Of a stretch of DNA of 64,000 nucleotides, positions 42,457 to 52,401 are shown piece by piece. A program made the translations under genes and the position numbers. Numbering within the stretch: the first letter of the stretch is position 1; each line of letters begins with the position of its first letter. The DNA is from Francisella endosymbiont of Ornithodoros moubata (GTDB lineage: Bacteria > Pseudomonadota > Gammaproteobacteria > Francisellales > Francisellaceae), in the NCBI GenBank assembly GCA_002095075.2, contig LVCE01000002.1:310001-374000 (forward strand), written 5' to 3'. Under the pieces are notes generated by a model. It did not search any database and was not told where the DNA came from. It was given only the letters and a program-made list of their open reading frames with translations.

Positions 42457-42569
42457 AATTTAATTAAGTTTTGTAGTGACAGAATGTTTCTGTCTTTAAA
42501 ATAAAAATTTGATCAGTTAACTGTATTGTGAGATCCTAAAATAAGTTCAGGATGGTACAAAATTATAAA

Positions 42570-44563
42570 TTAACTAATACCATTATGTCTAAGTAGTGCT
42601 TCTTCGTTTGGTTTTCTACCCATAAATGCGACAAAGTTATCCATAGCATCACGCGATGATCCCTTAGAAATAATATTTTCTAATAAATCATTGTCAACTT
42701 TGTTGCTAAGTATTCTCTCTTGCTCAAAGCGCGAGAATACATCGGAAGATAAGATCTTTGCCCATTTATAGCTATAGTAGCCCGCAGCATAGCCACCAGC
42801 AAAATATGTGAAAAGCCATTTTGGAATCTATTGTAATTAGGTACCCGTAGTAGATTTATTTTTGCTCTGATATTATCTAGCTCTTTTTGTACTTCAGCTG
42901 CGGTTGTTAGTTTTTTATGGTGAATATTCATATCAAATATACCAAATTCAAGTTGTCTAACCATCGTCAACGCTGAATGAAAGTGCCTAGTACCTACAAG
43001 TTTATCTATCTGTTTGTTACTTAGTGTTTTACATTTCGTGATCCTGATATAAGTGTTAATCCCTCTTCACACCAGCAGAAATTCTCCATAAATTGGCTTG
43101 GTAACTCAATAACATCCCACTCTACACCATTTGTGCCAGATATGGAAGGGATAGTTACTTGTGATAATATATGATGTAAAGCATGACCAAATTCATGAAA
43201 GAGTGTAATAACATCATTGTGAGTTAGATTTGCACCATCTTTTGATGTTGGCAGGAAATTACAGTTAACATAAGCAACTGGATTTTGTTTTGAACCACTA
43301 GAGTTAATAAAGGCAGTACGAGAACCATCCATCCATGCTCCACCGCGTTTGTTATCGCGCGCAAAGAAATCACAAATTATGCTACCAATGTATACATCAT
43401 TTTTATAGAAATCAAAAGTTTGTTGCTCAGCTATATATTTTGTATATTGAGTATTTTCTTTTATCTCTAAAGCATAGATGTGCTTAAGTATTTTAAATAA
43501 TCTTTCTAGTACTTTTTCTAGAGGGAAGTATTCTCTTAACTCTTCTTCTGTAAAGTCGAATTTAGCTTTTTTGAGTTTTTCAGAATAGTATGCTGTATCC
43601 CAAGGTTGCAGTGCATCAATAAGTCCAGCATCTTCAGCAAATATACGCAATTCATTGAGATTTTTTTTGCTTGAGGTAGAGATTTTTCTAGAAGCTTATT
43701 TAATAGCTCTAAGATTTGCTCAGGAGTTTCAGCCATTTTTGTAAAAAGCGAATTCTCAGCATAACTGTCAAAGCCAAGTATTTCCGATTTCTCGATACGT
43801 AATTTTAGGATTTTTTCAATAATTTCATCATTGCCAAAGCTTTTATTATCAGCTTCTTTTGAAGCTTTTGTGCAATATGCTTTGTAGAATTTACGAAGTT
43901 TTCGATTATCTGCTTGTTGCATTACAGCCAAGTATGTTGGGATGTCTATACCTAAAGCATATTTTTCAGCGATATTTTTTTGCTTAGCCTTAGCTTTTGC
44001 TGATTCTATAGTATTTTCTGATAGGCCTTTAAGTTCTTTTTCATCATTAGTAGTATAGAGCCAATCCATAGTCGCATCTAGAACATTATTTTCAAATTTG
44101 GTGCTTAGTTGAGCGAGTTCTTGAGAGATTTGTTGTAATCTTTTTCTCTTATCTTGATCAAGATTCACACCTGATTGTTCAAATCCGATAATAGCTTTAC
44201 GCACTGCTTGAGCTTGTTCACTAGATAAATTATCTTTTTGGATTTGTTTGTAGATAAATCCTTGTTTTGTCCTAACTTGGTATAATAATCTGTAAGCTTA
44301 GCTATAGCATATTCATAACTTTCACGCAGCTCTTTGGAATTACAAACAGCATTCATGTGTGAGATCGTTGAAAATGCTTGGCTTATTTTTTCATCATCTT
44401 CTTCTAGTTTTAGTAATGTCTGCCAACTAGGATTTTGAGTTTGTAGTGCTTTTTCAAAGTTAGTTTTTGCTTGGCTAAAGAGATAGTCTATTGCAGGCTT
44501 TACTTCATCTACTTTAAATTCAGCAAGTTTAGGTAAGTTAGAGTCTTCAATTATCGAATTCAT
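42570..44563 (-). pseudogene. prlC: Oligopeptidase A (M3 metallopeptidase), broken
   Basis: The M3 peptidase can be read in four frame blocks: 44563-44270 (MNSIIEDSNLPKLAEFKVDE), then 44204-43660 (GVNLDQDKRKRLQQISQELA; LLNKLLEKSLPQAKK), then 43650-43021 containing the zinc motif in LFHEFGHALHHILS (HExxH pattern HEFGH), and a last block ending HNGIS at 42570. At least three frameshifts, including one near 43020, break it. All domains are represented, so decay is recent. The intact enzyme degrades cytoplasmic peptides and signal-peptide remnants. Confidence 0.88.
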
Positions 44564-44653
44564 AGTCGCCTCAAAATATTGTTTAGATATACTATTGATA
44601 AGTTATAATCTTATATATGTTAACTACATTGTTATAATCAAGGTTTTTTTGCT

Positions 44654-45025
44654 ATGATGACTTTACAAGAAGAAAAAATACAAGCACCAGTTTTTTTTAA
44701 AGAATATATCAAAGGTAGGTTTATACTTAATATAGGTGAATATAATCATCCGTTGATTCTATCAGCTACACAAGTGCTAGCGTATCAAGATAGAATTGAT
44801 GATATCCAAAGTATCAAAAAAAGTCATCTTGATATTATTTTAGCGACTAATCCCGAAATAATATTGATAGGTACCGGTGAAAAACAACTTTTACTTCCTA
44901 TTGAAATAATTAATCAAATCGCAAAAGCAGGTAAAAGTGTTGATTTTATGGCTAGTGATACTGCTTGTAAGACATATAACTTACTTGTCAATGAAAATCG
45001 TAATGTTAGCTGTATAATCATTTAA
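44654..45025 (+). CDS. Mth938-like domain protein (DUF498)
   Basis: A 123-aa single-domain protein. The pattern GRFILNIGEYNHPLILSATQ near residue 20 and PEIILIGTGEKQLLLPIEI (the family's P-E-xxxxGTG) are diagnostic, and VDFMASDTACKTYNLLVNEN resembles the conserved C-terminal stretch (family M-xT-xAAxxTYN). Function in bacteria is not established; eukaryotic homologues (NDUFAF3) help build respiratory complex I. It lies ahead of lpnA on the same strand and is intact. Confidence 0.82.
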   Translation: MMTLQEEKIQAPVFFKEYIKGRFILNIGEYNHPLILSATQVLAYQDRIDDIQSIKKSHLDIILATNPEIILIGTGEKQLLLPIEIINQIAKAGKSVDFMASDTACKTYNLLVNENRNVSCIII

Positions 45026-45057
45026 TAAACAGTTATTTATTTTATTGTAATTAATGT

Positions 45058-45063
45058 TATAAT
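45058..45063 (+). promoter_or_regulatory. Possible -10 box for lpnA
   Basis: A perfect TATAAT is found 46 bases before the lpnA ATG. The -35 region upstream is AT-rich with no clear TTGACA, so this is a weak call. Confidence 0.35.
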
Positions 45064-45109
45064 CAAGTTTGAGTATATGTGAATATGTATAAAGTAGAGG
45101 AGTGTCTAT

Positions 45110-45547
45110 ATGAAAAAAATAATCAAGCTTAGTCTTTTATCTTTGTCAATCGCAGGTTTAGCTAGTTGTTCTACTTTAGGTTTATGTCGTTCTGATGATT
45201 CAAAAGCACCAGCTAAAGATACTGCTGAACAAGCAGCTACATCAACAGCCGTAGCTAAACCAACTGCAAAAATAAATTTAAAAAAACTTGGTCAGGTTAA
45301 AATAAAAGCAACTGTATATACAACATATAACAATAACCCGCAAGGAAGTGTAAGATTACAATGGCAAGCTCCTGAAGGCTCTAAGTGTCATGATACTAGC
45401 TTCTCAATCACTAAGTATGCTGAGAAGAATGATAAGACTTGGGCAACTGTGACAGTTAAGCAAGGCAACAACTACTGTGCTGGTAAATGGACAGCTAATG
45501 TAGTTTATGATAAAGAAGTAATAGCTTCTGACTCAATAAATGTTTAA
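45110..45547 (+). CDS. lpnA: 17-kDa lipoprotein LpnA (Tul4)
   Basis: Lipoprotein of Francisella's envelope, a TLR2-stimulating antigen in F. tularensis. Signal peptide KLSLLSLSIAGLASC with Cys 20 as the lipidation site. The C-terminal domain (VYTTYNNNPQGSVRLQWQAP; GKWTANVVYDKEVIASDSIN) is the known LpnA body. Residues about 25-55 (LGLCRSDDSKAPAKDTAEQ) differ from the F. tularensis form I recall, which has GG instead of CR and a longer Ala/Thr-rich stretch. A good RBS (GAGGAG) precedes the ATG. It shares its fold with LpnB (47242). Confidence 0.95.
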   Translation: MKKIIKLSLLSLSIAGLASCSTLGLCRSDDSKAPAKDTAEQAATSTAVAKPTAKINLKKLGQVKIKATVYTTYNNNPQGSVRLQWQAPEGSKCHDTSFSITKYAEKNDKTWATVTVKQGNNYCAGKWTANVVYDKEVIASDSINV

Positions 45548-45600
45548 TTTCTTAAAATATCTATAATTTTTCTTTTTCTCAAATAAATAACATTATAATT

Positions 45601-46069
45601 AGGTTCTGTGAACAAAATTTACCTAAGTTGAATAAATTCTACTAGCATGAGCTATAACCCCTAAGAAAGCACTGTAAGGCTTATCAAATTTAGAGAATAC
45701 TCATCTAAAGTACTTAATTTAGAAAAGAAGTTATTAGGTAAGGCAGTATAATACTATAGTCTTTAGTATAGTTATTTCTGCAAGGTATGATTGGCATTGC
45801 CATTAATTCTTAACCACTAATACAAGCGTTATTTTACGCTCAATGACGATTGCATACCAGTTTTAAGTACGTAATATACAGCCTCACAAATGTCCTAAGC
45901 TTTTGTAAGTTACTTGTATATAAACATTTTTGAACTTATAAAAATAAGTAATATAGGTGAGCAATTAGATTTAGGAATATGGTATTTTATTTGTGCTTGA
46001 TTTATTTAGCTTCTAAAATTATGTCTAACTATATTAGCCACTAATTACAAATTTTTATTCATAGAACCT
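45601..46069 (-). mobile_element. IS5-type insertion sequence, truncated remnant
   Basis: Imperfect terminal inverted repeats: AGGTTCTGTGAACAAAATTT at 45601-45620, and at 46049-46069 a sequence whose complement reads AGGTTCTATGAATAAAAATT. Inside, on the minus strand beside the left repeat, the frame SKFDKPYSAFLGVIAHASRI then YST ends at a TAG, an IS5-type transposase C-terminus. At 469 bp it is about half the size of a complete element, so the transposase catalytic region is largely deleted. It lies between lpnA and a lipoprotein pseudogene. Confidence 0.65.
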
Positions 46070-46130
46070 AATTTTACTTAGTTATAATTTTGGCTTTTTT
46101 CTAAATAGGTTTGTTATACTTGTACGCTTA

Positions 46131-46610
46131 ATGAAAAATATTATATTCTTAGTAGTGACATTATCTATGCTAATTGGACTTAGTTCATGTGCACCAAACA
46201 CAACTAAGCAGATACAGCACTACGGCAGACACAAAATAGTTTAAATAATAAAGCATCAGAAAAACTCGCAAAGATAAATAGTCTACGTATAAAAATTGCC
46301 AAATATTGACTCGAAGCGGATCAACTACAAAAATAGTCTAATAGCTTAGCAGATGATATCGCAAATATTAATAAGGCTTATAGTAACTTTAAAGATCCTA
46401 ATAGTGATAGTGCTATAGCTGTCAGTAAAGAGTTAATTCAAAGAACCCTGCAAAAGGTCAATATTAATAAAAAATAAGCCAATATAGAACATTAGCAAAT
46501 GATTATCAGGCACAGATATTATGCTTTAAAAGCAATTTCACAAACACAAGCTAATCAAGCAGTAAAAAGTATTGCAGCAAATTAGTGAGTTAAAATTACA
46601 AGTTAAATAG
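46131..46610 (+). pseudogene. Coiled-coil lipoprotein, broken
   Basis: ATG 46131 opens MKNIIFLVVTLSMLIGLSSC, a lipoprotein signal with Cys 20. The next part is frameshifted: in other frames LNNKASEKLAKINSLRIKI, SLADDIANINKAYSNFKDPN and KELIQRTLQKVNINKK are readable, ending QISELKLQVK at a TAG at 46608-46610. It looks like an envelope lipoprotein with a long coil, similar in design to the next one downstream. I do not recognise the family. Confidence 0.6.
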
Positions 46611-46703
46611 ATAAAATTATTTTTATTATTGTAATACTAATCTTCTTTACTTAAACACTCTAGCTGTTAAAATATAAGATTATCTATTGTATAGTTTCAT
46701 TTT

Positions 46704-47217
46704 ATGAAAAAGAATATTTTCACTTATTTGTTAATCATAGTTGCTCTTATTAGCTTTATGTTAGCTGGTTGTATATCAAAAAGTGAAAAGCTAAGTGAGT
46801 TAGAAAAAAATCAAAAGCAGATGCAAAAAGAGATGACTACTATTGAACAAGAAGCAAAAGAAGCTAAGCAAAGAGCAGAAAAGTATGAAAAACTTATTGA
46901 TAAATATAAAAACCTTTTAGAACAGAAAGAACAAGAACTTAATCAGCTTCAAGCTACATATGTAAAACTAAATAATAAAGATGAAGCTTTGCAAGCTAAA
47001 AAAGTTATTCAAGAAAAGTTTATAAAGAGTGCTCAAGATTCGGTACATTTACAAAAAAAGATTAAAACGCTATACTAAGAAGGCAAATATCTATAAAGAG
47101 AAATCTCAGCAACTAGATGAGAAAGCAAAGCAAACTCAAGAAAGAGTTGAGAAAACAACTCAATAAATTGAAGAAATAAAAAAAGAGATTGGTGCTTAGC
47201 AAGAACAAACTCAATAA
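46704..47217 (+). pseudogene. Coiled-coil lipoprotein, frameshifted C-terminus
   Basis: The first 124 codons are open: MKKNIFTYLLIIVALISFM with the lipobox LAGC, then a long charged coil (KQMQKEMTTIEQEAKEAKQ; KYKNLLEQKEQELNQLQATY). The frame stops at 47078 after LQKKIKTLY; in the next frame YKEKSQQLDEKAKQTQERVE continues, with TAA and TAG codons where Gln would fit (KTTQ and GA followed by stops), to a TAA at 47215-47217. The N-terminal 124 aa may still be made as a shortened lipoprotein. Confidence 0.6.
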
Positions 47218-47241
47218 AACAAATATAATAGGGTAATACTA

Positions 47242-47709
47242 ATGAAAAAAATTTTACTTTTTACTTTAATGACAGCAACTTTAGCAGGTTGTAGTAAATT
47301 TAATGCTTTTATTGATAAGTTTTATGATTCTGATAATTCCATAAAGGTTAATCCTGATGATAATCTTGATAATCCAGATCAAGATAGTGAAGTTGTTGCT
47401 GAAGATAAGCCAACATCTACACTAAAATTAAAATATAAAGCTGCAACACATGAAATTGATGCTAGGATAATAACAAATTGGAATGGCGCACCACAGGGAA
47501 CGATATATCTAACATGGATAGCACCTAAAGATACTAGTTGTTATAGCACATCATTTCCTATTACTAAATTTAATGAAACCCAGGATTACACTGTTGATAG
47601 TCAAAGTGTTCTTAGTGATTATAAAGTCTGTGATGGTACATGGACAGCTATAGTAGTCAATAAGTCAGATAATTCAGAGCTTGCTAAGGCTTCTTTCGAA
47701 GTCAAATAA
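47242..47709 (+). CDS. lpnB: Lipoprotein LpnB
   Basis: Paralogue of LpnA (45110) with the same architecture: signal peptide and lipobox (LMTATLAGC), a variable linker rich in Asp/Asn (NPDDNLDNPDQDSEVVAEDK), then a beta domain similar in its closing part (WNGAPQGTIYLTWIAPKDTS; DGTWTAIVVNKSDNSELAKA). It is 155 aa. It is the intact end of a lipoprotein cluster (lpnA, two broken coil proteins, lpnB). Position and sequence fit the F. tularensis lpnB gene. Confidence 0.85.
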   Translation: MKKILLFTLMTATLAGCSKFNAFIDKFYDSDNSIKVNPDDNLDNPDQDSEVVAEDKPTSTLKLKYKAATHEIDARIITNWNGAPQGTIYLTWIAPKDTSCYSTSFPITKFNETQDYTVDSQSVLSDYKVCDGTWTAIVVNKSDNSELAKASFEVK

Positions 47710-47770
47710 TTTTTTATAAGAATTAAGTTGATATTTTTGCTAAACTATCTCAATTAAGTTTCAACCTTGT

Positions 47771-49209
47771 GTGATAATTAGTGAGAGATTACCTAAAAAA
47801 ATATCTTACGCTGATTGTATTTTCTATTTTTTAACTCTAGTAATTTTCTTTGTTTTTTTAATGCCTTTTATGCATTATACTGTATTGAATTTAGTTAAAA
47901 TATCATCAGGTGGTACTGTTTATTTTAACGATATATTAACAGCTAATATTTACTTATTTATATATAGATATTATATTTTTTATATAGCACTTTGTGTCGC
48001 TAGTGTAACTGTTTTTATACATAAAAAAATATTTTCTGAGGTGATCGAGTTATTTGGTAGTTTTAGTCGTGTGCTTAGATATGCAATAGCTTTATTCTTC
48101 ATATTTGGGATTATATCATCGGCTTTTGCGATATCACCTTCTATAGCTTTAAAGGGTGTAAGTGTAACATTTTTACAATTTTTTTGTGTATTATTTATAG
48201 CTGTTTATATTAGGGATAATTCTAAAGCAGTAAGATTTTTTTATACAATTATTTTACTATCTTTAATATTCTTTGGTGGATCTTTATTTTTACAATTATC
48301 TTGAGCTAATTACTCTGTATATGGATCATATATTGCTGGTAATATTCAAAAAGTTTTATTGTATATGTATAACTGCTTAAATCCTCGCTTTTTAGATAAT
48401 TATTTTAGCTGGTTTATGCCATTGCTACTTTTACCTTGGTTTATTGATTTAAGACCTATATATAAACTTAGTTCGTTTATAGCTTTGACTTTAGCATGAT
48501 TTATCTTAATAAATCATGCTTTTAGAACAATATTTGCGAGTATGTGGTTATATTGCCATTGTTTTATATTTTTGCGCGAAGCTATTTTAAAATAGCATTT
48601 ATAATGCTTGTTCTAACTTTAGTTTGTGGTGGTTTGCTAGAGTTATTCTATAATTATTTTATAGCTGTTGCAGATATTTCAAATGTTAAATCCTCAGCAG
48701 ATCTTATAAAAGGAGGCTTTAGTGGTAGAATTCCTCTGTGGAAAGAAGTTTTTTGGGTAGGAGTTGAGCATCCTTTAACTGGAGTAGGACAGTGGAATTA
48801 TCTAGCAATCACTAAACGCCCGGATGGTTATCCACATAATCTGTTATTAGAAATATGGTCACAGTGGGGTATTCCCGCATTTATATCTGCTGCTGTAGTT
48901 ATTATTACATCTGTTAAAAACTTACGCAAAAAATGTTTAGAGAAATGCTTGAATCCTTATCAATGTATATTTGTGATGATGTTAACAGCTGGAATGATTG
49001 ATGGGATGCTAAATGCAATGTTTAAAACATCTTTAGGCTTATTTGGTTGTGTCTTTGTGTTTGGCTTTTGTTTATCTATTTTTGTAAAGCAGCCTCGACA
49101 AGATATAGGTGTAGCAGTTACAAGCTATATAGTAGTTGGATTATCAATATTTGCTAGTATATTTTGTATTGCAATTTTACCACTTATATTTCCACCTTTG
49201 TGGATATGA
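47771..49209 (+). pseudogene. O-antigen ligase/polymerase family, broken
   Basis: Membrane protein with about ten helices of the WaaL/O-antigen polymerase class. GTG 47771 opens VIISERLPKKISYADCIFYF. The frame meets TGA at 48301-48303 (after GSLFLQLS, then ANYSVYGSYIAGN) and again near 48498 (after TLA, then FILINHAFRTIFASMW), and finally a frameshift leads to the last 221 codons (48544 on; GVEHPLTGVGQWNYL; HNLLLEIWSQWGIPAF, the HNxLL-family motif). Both TGAs sit where Trp would fit. Surface polysaccharide ligation is probably lost or handled by another gene. Confidence 0.72.
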
Positions 49210-49265
49210 TGAGTTATTTTAATGTACGGGATATCGATAGAATCTAAGCTCGAAAGTATATATTT

Positions 49266-51560
49266 TTATTTAGTTTCAAATGGTACAGCGTAGTCACACT
49301 CGCTATTAGGGCAAGCTTTCTGTTCACCATCTTTTTTGGTTGTTTTGTGTAACAGTATTGGTGAGTGGCATTTAGGGCACTCTTCTTTTGTTGGTGGATA
49401 CCAATAAGCATTTTTACACTTAGGGAATCCTGCACAAGCATAGAAAACTTTACCTTTACGAGACTTTTTCTCAACAATATGATTTTTATTACACTTAGGG
49501 CAAACCACACCAGTATCTTTAGATTTTTCAAGAGGTTCCATATGTTTGCACTCAGGGTAGTTTGAGCAACCAATAAACTTACCATAGCGACCTTGTTTGA
49601 TATGCAAATCAGAGCTACACTTAGGGCATTTTCTATCCTCTACAACTATAAGCTCCTCTTTCTCAACTTCTTTATTATCACTATCTACAGGGCGAGTATA
49701 TTTACAAGTCGGATAGTTTGTACAGCCAATAAATTTGCCATTTTTTCCAAGCCTAAGTGATAACTTACTACCACATTCAGGACAGTCTTCATTAAGCTCT
49801 TCTTGCACAACATCTTTACGTGATACATCTTCATAAATTTTATTAATTCTCTGAATGAAAGGGTGCCAGAAGTTATTTAGCACACTTAGATAATCATTTT
49901 TGTGATGAGCAATATCATCAAGCTCTTTTTCTAAGCCTGTAGTGTAAGAGTATTCAACGTATTTTTTGAAATATTCAGTTAGGAACTTATTTACGATACG
50001 ACCTCTATCTGTAGGGATAAAACGGCGTTTTTCTACTTCAACATATTCTCTTTGTTGTAAAGTTGAGATGATTGTTGCATAGGTTGAAGGTCTACCAATA
50101 CTATATTTCTCTAATGCTTTAACTAAAGATGCTTCTGTATAGCGAGGTGGTGGCTCTGTTGAGTGAGCTTTTGTAATCACATCATTTAGTGTTATTTTTT
50201 CACCTTTTCCAAATTTTGGTAGAGTTATTTCCTCATTATCATCTTTGTCATCTTCATCTTTCTCAACATTGTAGATTTTCAAAAATCCTGCATCGACAAT
50301 AACTGTACCAGTAACTCTAAACTTATGTTGAGCATTTTTGGTAATTAAATCTACTAATGTACTATTTAAAGTTGCGTGCTTCATTTGGCATGCAATAGTT
50401 CGATTATAAATTAGACTGTAGAGCTTAAACTCATCAGCAGTTAAAAACTGCTTTATTGACTCTGGAGTTTTATTTGCAGCTGTGACACGGATAGCCTCAT
50501 GTGCCTCTTGAGCATTATGTGATTTTTTCTCAAAAACTCGTGGTTTAGCTGGTAACATATCCTTGCCATACTTTGCTTGAATAAAGTTTCTGATATCATC
50601 AACAGCATCGTTAGAAAGGTTTGTTGAGTCTGTTCTCATGTACGAGATAAGACCAACAAATTCACCATTGCGTATATCTATACCTTCATATAACTTTTGT
50701 GCTGTAGACATTGTTCTTTTAGCAGTAAAACCAAGTTTTTTTGAAGCCTCTTGTTGTAATGTTGATGTTATAAAAGGAGGATATGGGTTTCTGCGCGTTT
50801 TTTTCTCAGTAATACCATCAACTATCAAAAAGCCATCAGCATCTTTTAAAATACAAGCTTTGGCATTATCAGCAGCTTCTGCAGTTGTAAAAGTGAATTG
50901 TTCAACTTTGTTATTGTTAAATTCAATTAGATTTGCAAATATTTGCTTTTGTTTTAAAGTATCTGCCGTTAGACTCCAATAGCCTTGTTTGACAAAGTTT
51001 TCACGCTCTATTTCACGCTCAACAATCATTCTTAGTGCTGGACTTTGTACTCTCCCTGCCGATAGACTACTTGCGATTTTACGCCATAACAATGGAGAGA
51101 GATTAAAACCAACAAGAAAATCTAGTGCTTGACGAGCTTTTTGAGCATCAACTAAATCCATAGATAACTCTTTTGGATTTGCTATAGCATTTGTCACAGC
51201 TGATTTTGTGATTTCGTTAAACGTGACACGATAAACATTTTTGTCCTTAAGTAAGCGTGCATTTTTTAATACTTCTTGTACATGCCATGATATAGCTTCA
51301 CCTTCTCTATCTGGGTCAGTAGAAAGATAAATATTTTGCGCATCTTTTACCGCCTTTTTAATTGCATCTAAATATTTTTTGCTTTTTTCACTAGTTGTGA
51401 ATTTAATTTTAAAATTATCATTTACATCGATAGAGGTATCTTTGGATGGTATTTCGCGTACATGTCCAAATGATGCTAATATTTCAAATTCATTACCAAG
51501 ATATTTTTTTATAGTTTTTGTTTTGGCTGGAGACTCTACAATTACTAAATTTTTTGCCAT
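49266..51560 (-). CDS. topA: DNA topoisomerase I
   Basis: Type IA topoisomerase that relaxes negative supercoils, 764 aa. I start at ATG 51560 (MAKNLVIVESPAKTKTIKKY), the family-typical start, not the in-frame one 18 codons further up. The TOPRIM domain follows (DPDREGEAISWHVQEVL), then the catalytic Tyr in LISYMRTDSTNLS, and four C-terminal zinc ribbons starting CPECGSKLSLRLGKNGKF, CPKCSSDLHIKQGRYG, CPKCNKNHIVEKK and CPKCHSPILLHK. Intact. Confidence 0.96.
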   Translation of the reverse strand: MAKNLVIVESPAKTKTIKKYLGNEFEILASFGHVREIPSKDTSIDVNDNFKIKFTTSEKSKKYLDAIKKAVKDAQNIYLSTDPDREGEAISWHVQEVLKNARLLKDKNVYRVTFNEITKSAVTNAIANPKELSMDLVDAQKARQALDFLVGFNLSPLLWRKIASSLSAGRVQSPALRMIVEREIERENFVKQGYWSLTADTLKQKQIFANLIEFNNNKVEQFTFTTAEAADNAKACILKDADGFLIVDGITEKKTRRNPYPPFITSTLQQEASKKLGFTAKRTMSTAQKLYEGIDIRNGEFVGLISYMRTDSTNLSNDAVDDIRNFIQAKYGKDMLPAKPRVFEKKSHNAQEAHEAIRVTAANKTPESIKQFLTADEFKLYSLIYNRTIACQMKHATLNSTLVDLITKNAQHKFRVTGTVIVDAGFLKIYNVEKDEDDKDDNEEITLPKFGKGEKITLNDVITKAHSTEPPPRYTEASLVKALEKYSIGRPSTYATIISTLQQREYVEVEKRRFIPTDRGRIVNKFLTEYFKKYVEYSYTTGLEKELDDIAHHKNDYLSVLNNFWHPFIQRINKIYEDVSRKDVVQEELNEDCPECGSKLSLRLGKNGKFIGCTNYPTCKYTRPVDSDNKEVEKEELIVVEDRKCPKCSSDLHIKQGRYGKFIGCSNYPECKHMEPLEKSKDTGVVCPKCNKNHIVEKKSRKGKVFYACAGFPKCKNAYWYPPTKEECPKCHSPILLHKTTKKDGEQKACPNSECDYAVPFETK

Positions 51561-51759
51561 TTTAAACCTTTGAGATAATTTTTTTATAAAAAGAGTATTT
51601 GTGTTAATACTCAACAGTGAATTAATAAAATATAAGAAAACAACCAGCTTATCAATAGTTAATGTACAAAAGTTGGTTTTATAGCAGACAAATATAGACT
51701 ATAATTTGCTAAGTATTTTATATAATAAAATAATTTGTATATTTTAAGGTATCTAAAAA

Positions 51760-52401
51760 ATGAAGCAAAAAAATGCAAAAGTAGTTTCTTTGCTACAGCA
51801 AAAGGGTGGCTCAGGAAAAACTACAACAGCAATTAATATCGCCTGTGGTTTAAAAGAACTTGGCTATAAAGTTGCCGTAATTGATATGGATAAGGATAAG
51901 CCTGATGCTTACATGTGGCTGGCTAAAAATAATCAACCAAGTAATTTTGTCTATAGTCTTGATGAGAAAAATGTGCGAGAAAAAGTTATTGAGTTTAAGC
52001 AAGGCTTAGATTTTATTGTAATTGATACACCACCTAATTTCCAAACTGCCGCATTAAAATCAGCATTATTATCTGATCTGGTAGTTATACCATGTTCACC
52101 TAGCGGTATGGACTTATCAGGTCTTATAGAGGCAAAAGACTTGGCTCTAATTGCTGAAAAACCTTATAAATTCTTTGCTAACAGAGTATAAATCCAATCA
52201 AATATGGCAAAAAGCTTATTGGAGTTTTTTGAACGAGATGGTAATTTCTTTGAGGCTTATGTTTCTCAAAGTATTAAGTTTATTGAAGCTGAAGCTGAAG
52301 GTGTTTATGTCGGTGACTATGCTAAGCAGAGCAAAGTTCATATACAGATTAAAAAACTTGCAAGAGAAATAGTTGAGTTCTTTGGAGAGGATAATGGCTA
52401 A
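51760..52401 (+). pseudogene. parA: ParA-like partition ATPase with one in-frame stop
   Basis: A short ParA (213 codons without the stop). MKQKNAKVVSLLQQKGGSGK carries the deviant Walker A motif at residues 15-22, followed by VIDMDKDKPDAYMWLA and IVIDTPPNFQTAALKSALLS. After FFANRV a TAA (52189-52191) interrupts, but the same frame then reads MAKSLLEFFERDGNFFEAYV and GDYAKQSKVHIQIKKLAREI to the real stop at 52399-52401. So it is a single nonsense change. Translation could restart at ATG 52204. The end overlaps the parB start by 8 bases. Confidence 0.85.

Noticed and set aside
47771-49209. TGA read as Trp (genetic code change) in the ligase and pilin genes
   Set aside because: Intact genes use TGG for Trp and TGA as a normal stop (e.g. 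the SGNH hydrolase ends in TGA at 54909-54911). The same pseudogenes also have frameshifts and TAA/TAG stops.
51561-51614. Longer TopA N-terminus from the upstream in-frame start
   Set aside because: Family members begin with M-x-K-x-L-V-I-V-E-S-P; the extra 18 residues add no domain.
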